64,000 nt of DNA from Lactobacillus sp. (lineage in GTDB: Bacteria; Bacillota; Bacilli; Lactobacillales; Lactobacillaceae), in contig JAKVKU010000012.1 in the NCBI GenBank assembly GCA_022484695.1, positions 1 through 64,000 of the forward strand. The letters are read 5' to 3'. Positions 9,303 through 17,663 of this stretch are shown here, one piece after another (position 1 is the first letter of the stretch; every line of letters begins with the position of its first letter). The position numbers and the translations under genes are program-made. A model generated the notes under the pieces. The model made no database searches, was not told the origin of the DNA, and saw nothing but the letters and a program-made list of their open reading frames with translations.

Positions 9303-9333
9303 TTGACTTCCCAAGCACTGTGCGCGGTAATGT
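9303..9333 (+). promoter_or_regulatory. Candidate second MerR-type promoter upstream of SDR gene
   Basis: TTGACT at 9303-9308 and TAATGT at 9328-9333 are again 19 bp apart, and the spacer shares GCACT at the same register with the upstream MerR-gene promoter. The dyad is poor and the -10 is weak without an activator, so this is tentative. Confidence 0.4.
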
Positions 9334-9386
9334 AGGCATAAGCTTATAGGTGGGCACGGACGCAACAGTGAAGGAGAAGAATTAAT

Positions 9387-10130
9387 ATGACAGTTCAAGA
9401 TAAAGTCGTTGTGATCACTGGGGCTTCTTCTGGCATTGGTGAAGCAACTGCTAAATTGTTGGCGCAAAATGGGGCCAAAGTGGTTTTGGGTGCCCGGCGC
9501 GAAAGTCGGTTGGCTGAAATTGCAACAAGCATTCGTGCTGCGGGGGGCCAAGTGGCATATCGAACGACGGATGTGCGCCAGGCGGCCGATTTACAGGCGT
9601 TGGTGGCTTTAGCCAAAACGGAGTTTGGCGGCATTGATGTGTTATTTAACAATGCCGGCATCGCCCCCAGTTCCCCGATCAGTGCCTTGCATACCAAAGA
9701 ATGGGATGACATGATCGATATTAACTTAAAGGGTGTTTTGAATGGTATTGCGGCGGTGATGCCTGATTTTACCACGCAAAAACATGGGCAGATCATCACC
9801 ACATCCTCCGTAGCCGGATTGAAAAATTATCCCGGTGCAGGCGTATATGGGGCCACGAAGTTTGCCGTAAAGAATCTCATGGAAGTGATCCGAATGGAAA
9901 GTGCGGCTGAGGGTACGAATATTCGGGCCGTTACCTTATATCCCGGGGCAATCAATACGGAAGTGATGGGGACAATTTCTGACCAAGCCACCCTTAAAGG
10001 CATGGCGCAACTTTATGATCAAGTGGGGATTGGCCCCGAGGCCGTGGCCAACGTGGTGAATTTTGCCATTGATCAACCCGAAGCTGTGAACGTGAGCGAA
10101 TTTACAATTTATCCAACAAAACAAGGTTAG
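9387..10130 (+). CDS. SDR family oxidoreductase
   Basis: A 247-residue classical short-chain dehydrogenase/reductase. The cofactor motif TGASSGIGEAT is at about residues 12-22, NNAG at about 89-92, and the catalytic Ser-Tyr-Lys in SSVAGLKNYPGAGVYGATK (YxxxK at about 153-157). GARRESR after strand 2 suggests NADP preference. It acts on an unknown alcohol or ketone. GAAGGAGAAG precedes the ATG. It is followed after 12 nt by the carboxymuconolactone decarboxylase-like gene and lies downstream of a MerR regulator. Confidence 0.9.
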   Translation: MTVQDKVVVITGASSGIGEATAKLLAQNGAKVVLGARRESRLAEIATSIRAAGGQVAYRTTDVRQAADLQALVALAKTEFGGIDVLFNNAGIAPSSPISALHTKEWDDMIDINLKGVLNGIAAVMPDFTTQKHGQIITTSSVAGLKNYPGAGVYGATKFAVKNLMEVIRMESAAEGTNIRAVTLYPGAINTEVMGTISDQATLKGMAQLYDQVGIGPEAVANVVNFAIDQPEAVNVSEFTIYPTKQG

Positions 10131-10142
10131 GTGGTAGCATAT

Positions 10143-10457
10143 ATGGTCAAGAAACAAACAGCAGGTCGCGACAATTTAGGGGAATTTGCCCCTAAGTTTG
10201 CCGAATTGAATGATGATGTTTTATTTGGGGAAGTCTGGTCCCGGGAGTCTGAAATGCCCGCCCATGATCGTAGTTTGATTACGGTCGCCAGCTTATTGAC
10301 CCAAGGTGTCCCCCAGTTAAAAGATCACATGCGCATCGCCAAAGAAAACGGGGTCACTAAAACGGAAATGGTTGAGCTGATTACCCACTTGGCCTTTTAC
10401 GCAGGTTGGCCCAAAGCTTGGTCTGCTTTTGGGTATGCCAAAGAAATTTATAAATAA
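10143..10457 (+). CDS. Carboxymuconolactone decarboxylase family protein
   Basis: A protein of about 104 residues of the AhpD/CMD fold. The helix LITHLAFYAGWPKAWSAF is typical, but the CxxC of AhpD peroxidase partners is absent, so a thiol-redox function is not supported. ATG 10143 sits 8 nt after AGGTGG; the GTG at 10131 is less likely. It forms a probable operon with the SDR gene. Such MerR-SDR-CMD sets are seen in other lactobacilli; the reaction is unknown. Confidence 0.8.
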   Translation: MVKKQTAGRDNLGEFAPKFAELNDDVLFGEVWSRESEMPAHDRSLITVASLLTQGVPQLKDHMRIAKENGVTKTEMVELITHLAFYAGWPKAWSAFGYAKEIYK

Positions 10458-10581
10458 TTTGTACTGACTCAAGGAATATGTTATGATTCTTGTCGGTGCC
10501 AAACCTATAGATTTTAAAAAGACCTTTGTCATTGGACAAAAGGCAGGAAGACGTTCATTTCGGTGGACGTCTTTTGTATTG

Positions 10582-10622
10582 AAAAAGCTGACCCAGCTAG
10601 AAATGTTGGGTCAGCTTTTTTT
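10582..10622. terminator. Bidirectional terminator
   Basis: Perfect 14-bp arms AAAAAGCTGACCCA / TGGGTCAGCTTTTT with an 11-nt loop and flanking A/T runs, between the convergent CMD and permease genes. A second smaller hairpin, AAGACGT / ACGTCTT, lies just upstream (10548-10573). Confidence 0.9.
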
Positions 10623-10625
10623 GAC

Positions 10626-12017
10626 TTATTTTTCCTTAATAACTGCAGCGGGGGTTTTGCGATAACGCAACCAGGTCGCCCCACCGAAGATAATGCACCA
10701 GATGATCGCACCAATAGCTGGCACGACGGAGCCTGGATTGAAGAACAAACTGATGAAAATCACGGCGAAAAATACAATGGTTGCCGGGCTGGTAACGCGA
10801 TAAGCTGGCATTAAGAAACCATCACTCATAAAGTCCTGAGATTTTTTATATTGCCGATGGGCTAACATGGCTAAACCATAAACTAAAATATATAAGTCGC
10901 TGGATACAGAGGTGACAAACTCAAAAGCGCTGGTGATTTGCGGAATCGCACTGATAATGGGCGAAATAAACATTAAAGCCACGGATAACAAGATACCCCC
11001 ACTGGGAACACCGGTTTTAGAGATATGGCGAAATGGTTTCATCATGGCAGCTTCTGATTCCATGGATAGGGTATATAAATGTCGGCCCGCTGAGAAAATT
11101 GCACTGTTTAAAGCTGAGGCTGCCGAAGTTAGGACGACGAAGTTAATGACTGCGGCCGCCGCAGGGAGACCAGCCAATTTAAAGACTTGCACAAATGGGC
11201 TTTGCGCCGGATTAATTTCCCGCCAAGGGTTAATACTCATGATGATCAGCATGGCGCCGATGTAGAAAATTAAGATTCGATAGATGGTTTGATTGACGGC
11301 CTTTGGCAAGACCTTACGGGGATTTTCGGTTTCGCCAATGGTAATACTCACAAATTCAATCCCTTGGAAGGCAAAGAACACCATGGGAAAAGCCGCCACA
11401 AAGGAAGTGATTCCATTAGGAAACATTTGGAATTTATGGAAAATATTACCAAAACTGGCTTGAACGCCAGAGGTATCTTTAAAACCGGTGAAAATCATCA
11501 TTAAACCCACGGCGATCAAAGCAATGATGGCAATAATTTTGATCATGGCAAACCAGAATTCCGCTTCGCCGAAGATTTTAGCGGCAATCAGATTCACGGC
11601 ACCTAGGATGATCAGAAAAATAATCTGGATCAGACTGGTATTCCAAGTGGGGAACCAATACTGGACATAAGTGGAAATTGCGGTTAATTCAGCCATGGCT
11701 AAGAAGATTAAACCTAACCAGTAACTCCAGGCGGCAAAGACCCCTGGACCAATGCCTAAATATTTCGTAATAAAGGCCACAAAGGTATGTTCCTCAGGAC
11801 TGGCATACAGCATTTCACCAATGGCCCGCATCATCAAGAAGAAAAATAAACCCAAAACAGCATAAACAATAATGATAGATGGACCCGTTTTAGCAATCGA
11901 ATTCCCGGCGCCTAAGAACAGTCCTGTCCCAATTGTGCCGCCAATCGCAATCATTTGTACGTGGCGGTTATGCAAGGTGCGTTTGGTACCATCTTTATTG
12001 ATCGTATTCATAGCCAT
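10626..12017 (-). CDS. APC family amino acid permease (AAT subfamily), copy 1
   Basis: A 463-residue, twelve-helix amino acid:H+ symporter of the AAT (YAT-like) group. It has the N-terminal family motif RHVQMIAIGGTIGTGLFLGAG (helix 1; split here), MMRAIGEMLY in helix 2, and GIEFVSITIGETENPRKVLPKA before helix 7. The substrate is unknown. It is a very close paralogue of the gene at 13635-15020, with near-identical helices and conserved upstream GTCTTG context. It is divided from that copy by an MFS pump. The second residue pair MAM leaves the exact start uncertain by two codons. Confidence 0.9.
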   Translation of the reverse strand: MAMNTINKDGTKRTLHNRHVQMIAIGGTIGTGLFLGAGNSIAKTGPSIIIVYAVLGLFFFLMMRAIGEMLYASPEEHTFVAFITKYLGIGPGVFAAWSYWLGLIFLAMAELTAISTYVQYWFPTWNTSLIQIIFLIILGAVNLIAAKIFGEAEFWFAMIKIIAIIALIAVGLMMIFTGFKDTSGVQASFGNIFHKFQMFPNGITSFVAAFPMVFFAFQGIEFVSITIGETENPRKVLPKAVNQTIYRILIFYIGAMLIIMSINPWREINPAQSPFVQVFKLAGLPAAAAVINFVVLTSAASALNSAIFSAGRHLYTLSMESEAAMMKPFRHISKTGVPSGGILLSVALMFISPIISAIPQITSAFEFVTSVSSDLYILVYGLAMLAHRQYKKSQDFMSDGFLMPAYRVTSPATIVFFAVIFISLFFNPGSVVPAIGAIIWCIIFGGATWLRYRKTPAAVIKEK

Positions 12018-12167
12018 TGCCCCTCAAGACCTTTCCGTTTATTTTCTGTAATGTTATTTTACATTAAAATTTAATGAGATAAAGCGAAACATTTTCCTGC
12101 ATAGGTGAATTATTTTCATCATAACGTCAGATGTGAGCATAAATTTCAACTTATGTGAACAATGGCA

Positions 12168-12195
12168 TAAAAAATAGCCGTTCAAAGAACGACTA
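12168..12195 (-). terminator. Intrinsic terminator of MFS pump gene
   Basis: On the minus strand TAGTCGTTC / GAACGGCTA with a 3-nt loop runs into ATTTTTT. It follows the MFS gene end. Confidence 0.85.
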
Positions 12196-12223
12196 AACAG
12201 TGATTGAGATACGACTGCAACGC

Positions 12224-13444
12224 TTAAGTCCGTTGAGGCTGCCGAATTTCTGGGGCGAAGAACCAAATCAGCAATAAATTTAAGAACAGCATCAAGGCGG
12301 TCATGATGAAGACGGCGTTGTAATCAAATAGTCCGGCGATAAAGCCACCCAATAATGAGCCAAACATGGCACCTAAAGAAGAGAAAGATTGATTCCAACT
12401 AAAAATATAAGAAGTCATATTGACGGGGGTGTTTTTCGTAAGCAGGGTTTGGATTTCTGGGAATAAAGCCGCGTCGGAAATACCTACCATCAAGCGCAAG
12501 AAACCGAGGATGAAAATATTGAATATTAAACCCTGGGGAAAATAGACGATGGTGGCAAAGGTAAAGCCGAAGAGCAAAACCTTCCCAGAACCATGCTTAT
12601 CCCCATAGCGACCCAGTCTCGGGGCCATGATGATATTGGAAATTCCTGGCAAAGCAGCAATGATCCCAGCTACCAGGGTAATTGGCCCAACGTGGTGCAT
12701 CAATTCCTTGACATAAAGACTAATAATCGGTGAAATTGATGAATTCCCAGCCATGACGATCAGCGTTGAGAACAATAAGATGATAATTAGTTTAGGATTG
12801 GGGAGAGATTTGAAACTGTAACTGACCGCGTTTGGACCGGTTTCACTGACTGGTTCGAATTTTTCTTTGACCAAAAGCCAACTCATTAAGAAAGTTAAGA
12901 ATAATAAACCTGCTGTGATGAAAAAGGTCATGCGGATGGAAAAAACCTGGGCCAGGGCCCCGCCAATAATGGGACCTAGCAAGAAACCACTGGTGTAACC
13001 GGTGGTTAAGGTACTCAAGGCCATGCCACTTTTGTCCAGCGGCGCTTGGGAGGCAATTAGGGCCTGGGCGTTGGGGATATAGCCAGCAAAGACACCTTGA
13101 ATGGCCCGCAGTAAGATTAGTTGCCAAATACTTTGGGCAAAACCCATCAAACCAAAGGTGATAGTCATACCAAAGGCTGCCCGCAACAGCATAATTTTAC
13201 GGCCCTTTTTATCAGCTAGTTTCCCCCATAAAGGTGATACTAAGGCGTTGACCAAAAAATCTACACCGTAGACCAAGCCACTATAAATCGTTACTTGCGA
13301 CTTGGTGAAATCCCCCATTGAATTAACGTATAAAGACAGAAAAGGACTGATTTCGCTAAATGCTACACCAGCTACAAATGTACAAAACCAAAGCACGATT
13401 AAATTACGGCGCCAAGGGCCATTTCTTCTTGTTTCACTATCCAT
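12224..13444 (-). CDS. MFS multidrug efflux-like transporter
   Basis: A 406-residue twelve-helix MFS protein of the DHA1 drug:H+ antiporter type. SPLWGKLADKKGRKIML is the loop 2-3 motif A, and the motif C-like GPIIGGALAQ lies in helix 5. The overall pattern resembles PmrA/NorA-type multidrug pumps of Gram-positives. The substrate is not determinable. GAGGT precedes the ATG. It lies between two paralogous amino-acid permease genes on the same strand and has its own terminator. Confidence 0.85.
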   Translation of the reverse strand: MDSETRRNGPWRRNLIVLWFCTFVAGVAFSEISPFLSLYVNSMGDFTKSQVTIYSGLVYGVDFLVNALVSPLWGKLADKKGRKIMLLRAAFGMTITFGLMGFAQSIWQLILLRAIQGVFAGYIPNAQALIASQAPLDKSGMALSTLTTGYTSGFLLGPIIGGALAQVFSIRMTFFITAGLLFLTFLMSWLLVKEKFEPVSETGPNAVSYSFKSLPNPKLIIILLFSTLIVMAGNSSISPIISLYVKELMHHVGPITLVAGIIAALPGISNIIMAPRLGRYGDKHGSGKVLLFGFTFATIVYFPQGLIFNIFILGFLRLMVGISDAALFPEIQTLLTKNTPVNMTSYIFSWNQSFSSLGAMFGSLLGGFIAGLFDYNAVFIMTALMLFLNLLLIWFFAPEIRQPQRT

Positions 13445-13562
13445 GAATATAAATACCTCGATGCAAAATATTATGTAAATAAGTCAGCAATAAAAAACAC
13501 AATTATTAGCATAACATAAATTGTTAGGAATTATTAGCTACGCCTTGGAACCTTGGCAATTT

Positions 13563-13603
13563 AAAAGGGACATTACGCTCAATTTAACGAGGTAATGTCC
13601 TTT
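13563..13603 (-). terminator. Intrinsic terminator of permease copy 2
   Basis: Inverted repeat AAAGGACATTAC / GTAATGTCCCTTTT (minus-strand sense) with a short T run, after the permease stop. Confidence 0.8.
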
Positions 13604-13634
13604 GAAAGTGATGGAAATATTTAGAAGCTATTTT

Positions 13635-15020
13635 CTATTTGGCAGGAACTCCTGCTGGTTTCCGGTAACGTAGCCAAATACTACCCCCAAAACCGACACA
13701 CCAGATAATGGCGCCAACAGCCGGGATCACTGAACCAGGATTGAAGAACAGACTGATGAAAATGACGGCGAAAAAGATGATCGTTGCCGGACTGGTGATT
13801 TTATAAGCAGGCATGAGGAAGCCATCACTTAAGAAGTCTGGGGATTTTCTATATTGACGATGGGCTAATATGGCTAACGTATATACCACGATACCGAGGT
13901 CACTGATCACTGAGGCTAGAAATTCGAAAGCACTGGTAATTTGTGGCAGAGCACTGATGATCGGGGAAATAAACATCAAGGCAACGGATAAGAAAATTCC
14001 GCCGCTAGGAACGCCAGTTTTAGATACGTGGCGAAAAGGTTTTAAAACAGCGGCATCTGATTCCATAGCCGAGGTATATAGGTGGCGGCCAGCCGAGAAA
14101 ATAGCACTGTTTAAAGCAGATGCGGCAGAAGTTAGGACCACAAAGTTAATGACCGCAGCGGTAGCTGGTAGCCCAGCTAGTTTAAAGACTTGGACAAAAG
14201 GACTTTGAGCTGGATTAATTTCTTGCCATGGATTGATGCTCATGATAATGATCATGGCCCCTATGTAGAAAATTAAAATACGGTAGATAGTTTGATTAAC
14301 AGCTTTTGGCAAGACCTTGCGGGGGTTTTTGGTTTCCCCAATCGTTATGCTGACAAATTCGATGCCTTGAAAGGCAAAAAACACCATCGGAAAGGCGGCG
14401 ATAAAAGCAATAATGCCGTGGGGGAACATCTGGAAATGATGGAAAATATTACCAAAGCTTGCTTGAACGCCGGAGGTATCTTTGAAACCGGTAAAAATCA
14501 TCATCAAGCCTACGGCAATCAAGGCAATAATGGCAATGATTTTGACCATAGAAAACCAAAATTCCGCTTCACCAAAAATTTTAACGGCGATTAAATTCAC
14601 TGAACCTAAAACCAGGATAAAGCCGATTTGAATGAGACTGGTGTTCCAAGTGGGGAACCAATATTGAACATAGGTAGAAATAGCGGTCAATTCAGCCATG
14701 GCCACGAAAATAAGACCCATCCAGTAAGTCCAAGCGGCAAATACACCAGGTCTCATACCCAGGTATTTGGCGATAAAGGCTACAAAGGTGTGTTCTTCCG
14801 GACTAGCATAAAGCATTTCACCAATGGCCCGCATCATCAAAAAGAAGAACATCCCCAAGACCGCATAGACGATGATGATCGATGGGCCGGTTTTGGCAAT
14901 AGAATTACCTGCCCCTAAGAACAAACCAGTGCCAATTGTGCCGCCGATGGCGATCATTTGCACATGGCGATTTTGTAAACTCCGTTTGGTGCCATCTTCG
15001 TTGATCGGATTACTTGCCAT
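13635..15020 (-). CDS. APC family amino acid permease (AAT subfamily), copy 2
   Basis: A 461-residue amino acid permease that matches the gene at 10626-12017 almost throughout. Differences cluster in the two tails, a few helix faces (GIGPGVFAAWSYWLG versus GMRPGVFAAWTYWMG), and around residue 385. I chose the ATG at 15020 (MASNPINEDGT), which aligns with the paralogue's start; the longer reading from 15068 adds 16 residues with no counterpart in copy 1. The duplication probably allows separate regulation or slightly different substrates (inference). Confidence 0.9.
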   Translation of the reverse strand: MASNPINEDGTKRSLQNRHVQMIAIGGTIGTGLFLGAGNSIAKTGPSIIIVYAVLGMFFFLMMRAIGEMLYASPEEHTFVAFIAKYLGMRPGVFAAWTYWMGLIFVAMAELTAISTYVQYWFPTWNTSLIQIGFILVLGSVNLIAVKIFGEAEFWFSMVKIIAIIALIAVGLMMIFTGFKDTSGVQASFGNIFHHFQMFPHGIIAFIAAFPMVFFAFQGIEFVSITIGETKNPRKVLPKAVNQTIYRILIFYIGAMIIIMSINPWQEINPAQSPFVQVFKLAGLPATAAVINFVVLTSAASALNSAIFSAGRHLYTSAMESDAAVLKPFRHVSKTGVPSGGIFLSVALMFISPIISALPQITSAFEFLASVISDLGIVVYTLAILAHRQYRKSPDFLSDGFLMPAYKITSPATIIFFAVIFISLFFNPGSVIPAVGAIIWCVGFGGSIWLRYRKPAGVPAK

Positions 15021-15367
15021 TACCACCAAGACCTTTCTTTTTTGAATATGTGACAAAATATAACACACAAACTCAATCCCTTAAAGTTGGCCTTTCTTTT
15101 AGACGAGTGGATTATTTTGGTGAGCCGTAATAATAACTACGAAACTACCCAAATAATGTTTATTAAATTCGGTTAGGGAGCTGGCATTTAAGTGAATGGT
15201 TCAGAAAACATTAATTTATTCAAATATTTGTCGGGCCAGTCAATTTTAGGGTGACCTTTATATTTAAAGGGGGCGTCTTCAAAAAAACGGGCCACAAAAA
15301 AAGCCCGCAAATTAGGCCAAAGCACTAATTTGCGGACGGATGTATTGAAATAATTAGACCGCGTAGT
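15021..15367. other. Intergenic stretch between permease copy 2 and ldh
   Basis: Apart from the ldh terminator at 15296-15337 and the presumed permease promoter region, I see no ORF with a ribosome site and no RNA motif here. Confidence 0.6.
15296..15337 (-). terminator. Intrinsic terminator of ldh
   Basis: Arms GTCCGCAAATTA / TAATTTGCGGGC (minus-strand sense) with an 11-nt loop and a run of seven T. Confidence 0.9.
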
Positions 15368-16300
15368 TTAGCTATTTTGAATATCCATATTTTTTAACAA
15401 CTTAGCAGAATCGCTCATCTTTTTGGCATCATCTGCATTCAAGTCCAATTCGATGATTCGGTCTAGCCCATTAGCCCCAATAATGGCCGGTACGCCAATG
15501 GAAACATCACTTAAGCCATATTCACCTGTTAGATGAATGGATAGGGCAAACGGGGTTAAATCATCGTTTAAAATTGCCTGGGTAATACGAGTGAGGCTGG
15601 CAGCGATACCATAAAAAGTGGCGCCTTTTTGGCTAATGATACTGTAGGCGGCATCTTTGACGGTGGTGGCGATTTCTTCTAGAACTTCATCTTGGCGATT
15701 TTCCGGGATCCATTTACGGATAGGTTGACCACCAATAGTCGTGAAATCCCAAACCGGGAATTCAGAATCACCATGTTCACCTAAAATATAACCACTGACA
15801 GAGCGGGCATCCACGTTAAAACGTTGGCTGATTTCAGAACGCAGCCGAGCACTGTCCAATGCAGTCCCAGAACCGATGACCTGGTTGCGGGGTAAGCCAG
15901 TGGTCTTAAAAACGAGTTCGGTCAAGATATCTACTGGGTTACTGGCGATGACAATGATGCCATCAAAATCGTTGGCCATGATTTGATTGGAGATATCCTT
16001 AATAATGACAGCATTTTTTTGAATCAATTCCAAACGTGTTTGCCCAGGTTTTTGCGGTAAGCCGGCAGTGATCACAATTAAATCAGCATAACGACAATCG
16101 GCGTAGTTAGCCGCATAGATATTTTGCTGTGAGGTATAAGGTAAGGCATCCCGTAAATCTTCCACGTCACCTTGAACCCGTTTCATGTTGATATCAATGA
16201 TCCCGATACTTTTACCAACGCCAGTCATCAAGCAATTAAAAGCGTAACTAGAACCAATGGCACCATCACCAATTAAGATGATATTTTTTGAGTTCTTCAA
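15368..16300 (-). CDS. ldh: L-lactate dehydrogenase
   Basis: A 310-residue NAD-dependent L-LDH reducing pyruvate to L-lactate. The Rossmann motif GDGAIG is at residues 11-16. The substrate-loop segment LPQKPGQTR carries Gln83 (lactate rather than malate specificity) and Arg89, and the catalytic His is in GEHGDSE (H176). The start is TTG 16300, 9 nt after AGGAGG. It differs clearly from the HicDH-type enzyme at 33183. The fructose-1,6-bisphosphate site cannot be judged by eye. It is monocistronic with a strong terminator. Whether it is the main fermentative LDH of the cell cannot be known from this window. Confidence 0.9.
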   Translation of the reverse strand: MKNSKNIILIGDGAIGSSYAFNCLMTGVGKSIGIIDINMKRVQGDVEDLRDALPYTSQQNIYAANYADCRYADLIVITAGLPQKPGQTRLELIQKNAVIIKDISNQIMANDFDGIIVIASNPVDILTELVFKTTGLPRNQVIGSGTALDSARLRSEISQRFNVDARSVSGYILGEHGDSEFPVWDFTTIGGQPIRKWIPENRQDEVLEEIATTVKDAAYSIISQKGATFYGIAASLTRITQAILNDDLTPFALSIHLTGEYGLSDVSIGVPAIIGANGLDRIIELDLNADDAKKMSDSAKLLKNMDIQNS

Positions 16301-16459
16301 AATAAAAGCCTCCTAACTATTCAATTTGTGATAAACTTCATTTCTTCTAAATTGTACAATAGATCGTCTTAAATCTCACGGGATAACCATTGGGCAAGTA
16401 GAATTTGGGCTAAAATATAGAATCAACTTTTTTTGCCGACGTAAATTGAGTTTTTTTGA

Positions 16460-16488
16460 TTGACAAGTTCTCGGCATTAGATTAATAT
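16460..16488 (+). promoter_or_regulatory. Promoter of the Met T-box operon
   Basis: TTGACA (16460-16465), a 17-nt spacer and TAATAT (16483-16488). Confidence 0.8.
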
Positions 16489-16499
16489 TAGAAAATATT

Positions 16500-16784
16500 G
16501 AGAATGTCATCAAACACACATTATTCGTGTCGCGGAGAAGAGTAAGTTAAGTTTAATCACTCAGAGACTATCTAACAGCTGCAAGGATAGGTTTAAGCTT
16601 AAGTGAAGATGAGCTCCAAATCACATTATGGCGGATGCAAGTCCAAAGTACGGTCGATCCCGTTAATGATCCAGGCATATTGTGCCTTTGAGGTGTCTTT
16701 GCGACACGAAATTGGGTGGTAACACGAAAAAGTTCGTCCCATGTTTTCTATGATCTTGTGATAGGAAACATGGGGCTTTTTTTT
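16500..16784 (+). promoter_or_regulatory. T-box leader, Met specifier, upstream of metQNI
   Basis: T-box sequence GAAATTGGGTGGTAACACG at 16708-16726. The terminator arms are CCCATGTTTTCTAT (16738-16751) and ATAGGAAACATGGGG (16761-16775), followed by eight T. Stem I closes with GGAG/CTCC and the specifier loop reads TGAAGATGA, giving ATG (Met) at 16609-16611. The genes downstream are a methionine transporter, in agreement. Confidence 0.92.
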
Positions 16785-16823
16785 AATATTTGATGACATA
16801 AAAATTTTATGGGAGTGTTTAAG

Positions 16824-17651
16824 ATGAAGTTGAATAAAAAGTTAGGTTTAATTGCGGCAGCGTTTATCGGGACAATCGCGTTAGGTATCTTTACAACTCA
16901 AGGCACTACAACCCAAGCGGCCACCACGGAAACTGTTGGGGTGGCACCTGGCCCTTATGGGGATATGACCACAGAGGTGTTAGGCCCACTGTTGAAAAAG
17001 AAGGGGTTCACGTTAAAGACCAAAGAATTTAATGACTATGTGCAACCAAATAAGGCATTGAATTCTGGTTCGATCAACGCCAACTTATTCCAACACACTG
17101 CCTACCTTAAAACTTTTTCAGCCGCCAATAAGTTAGAATTATCTGCCGTGGGGCAAACCCCAACCTTAGGCATGGGTATCTATTCAAAAAAAATCAAATC
17201 CTTGAAGTCTCTTAAATCCGGGGCCACCGTGGCAATTGCCAATGATCCTTCCAATTTGGCCCGGTCCTTACAATTACTGGCTGCCAATAAGTTGATCACT
17301 TTGAAGAAAGATGTCAATGTGGCTAAAGCTACCGTGGCCGATGTGGATCAAAATACGAAACAATTGAAGTTCAAAACACTTGATGCTGCCCAATTACCAC
17401 AGGCCCGCAGTACTGTTGATATTGCCTTAATTCCTGGGAACTATTCTTGGAATGCCAACATCAAGCCAGCCAGTGCCTTAGCCCTGGAAAAACTTAAAAA
17501 CGACTATATGGAAGTATTTGTGGTTCGCACCCAAGACAAGAATTCTAAATTTGGGAAGGCCGTTACCAGTGTTCTGAAGAGTAAAGCCTTTAAAGATGCC
17601 ATCGCTAAATCTAAATTCAAAGATTTCCAAAAACCAGCCAGCTGGAAGTAG
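16824..17651 (+). CDS. metQ: MetQ/NlpA family methionine-binding protein without a lipobox
   Basis: A 275-residue extracellular substrate-binding protein for methionine (NlpA family). The family core is visible in GVAPGPYGDM, NLFQHTAYL and the DPSNLARSLQLL ligand region. Start ATG 16824 lies 8 nt after GGGAG; the ATG at 16809 would include the ribosome site. The signal peptide (KLNKKLGLIAAAFIGTIALG) contains no Cys, and no lipobox exists; a type I cleavage site TQA|AT is seen instead at about residue 32. MetQ proteins of Gram-positives are normally lipoproteins, so retention at the membrane is unexplained. First gene of metQNI. Confidence 0.9.
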   Translation: MKLNKKLGLIAAAFIGTIALGIFTTQGTTTQAATTETVGVAPGPYGDMTTEVLGPLLKKKGFTLKTKEFNDYVQPNKALNSGSINANLFQHTAYLKTFSAANKLELSAVGQTPTLGMGIYSKKIKSLKSLKSGATVAIANDPSNLARSLQLLAANKLITLKKDVNVAKATVADVDQNTKQLKFKTLDAAQLPQARSTVDIALIPGNYSWNANIKPASALALEKLKNDYMEVFVVRTQDKNSKFGKAVTSVLKSKAFKDAIAKSKFKDFQKPASWK

Positions 17652-17663
17652 GGAGTTTTAACC

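Noticed and set aside
12054-12266. 70-residue minus-strand ORF
   Set aside because: It overlaps the MFS terminator and has no ribosome site or family resemblance.
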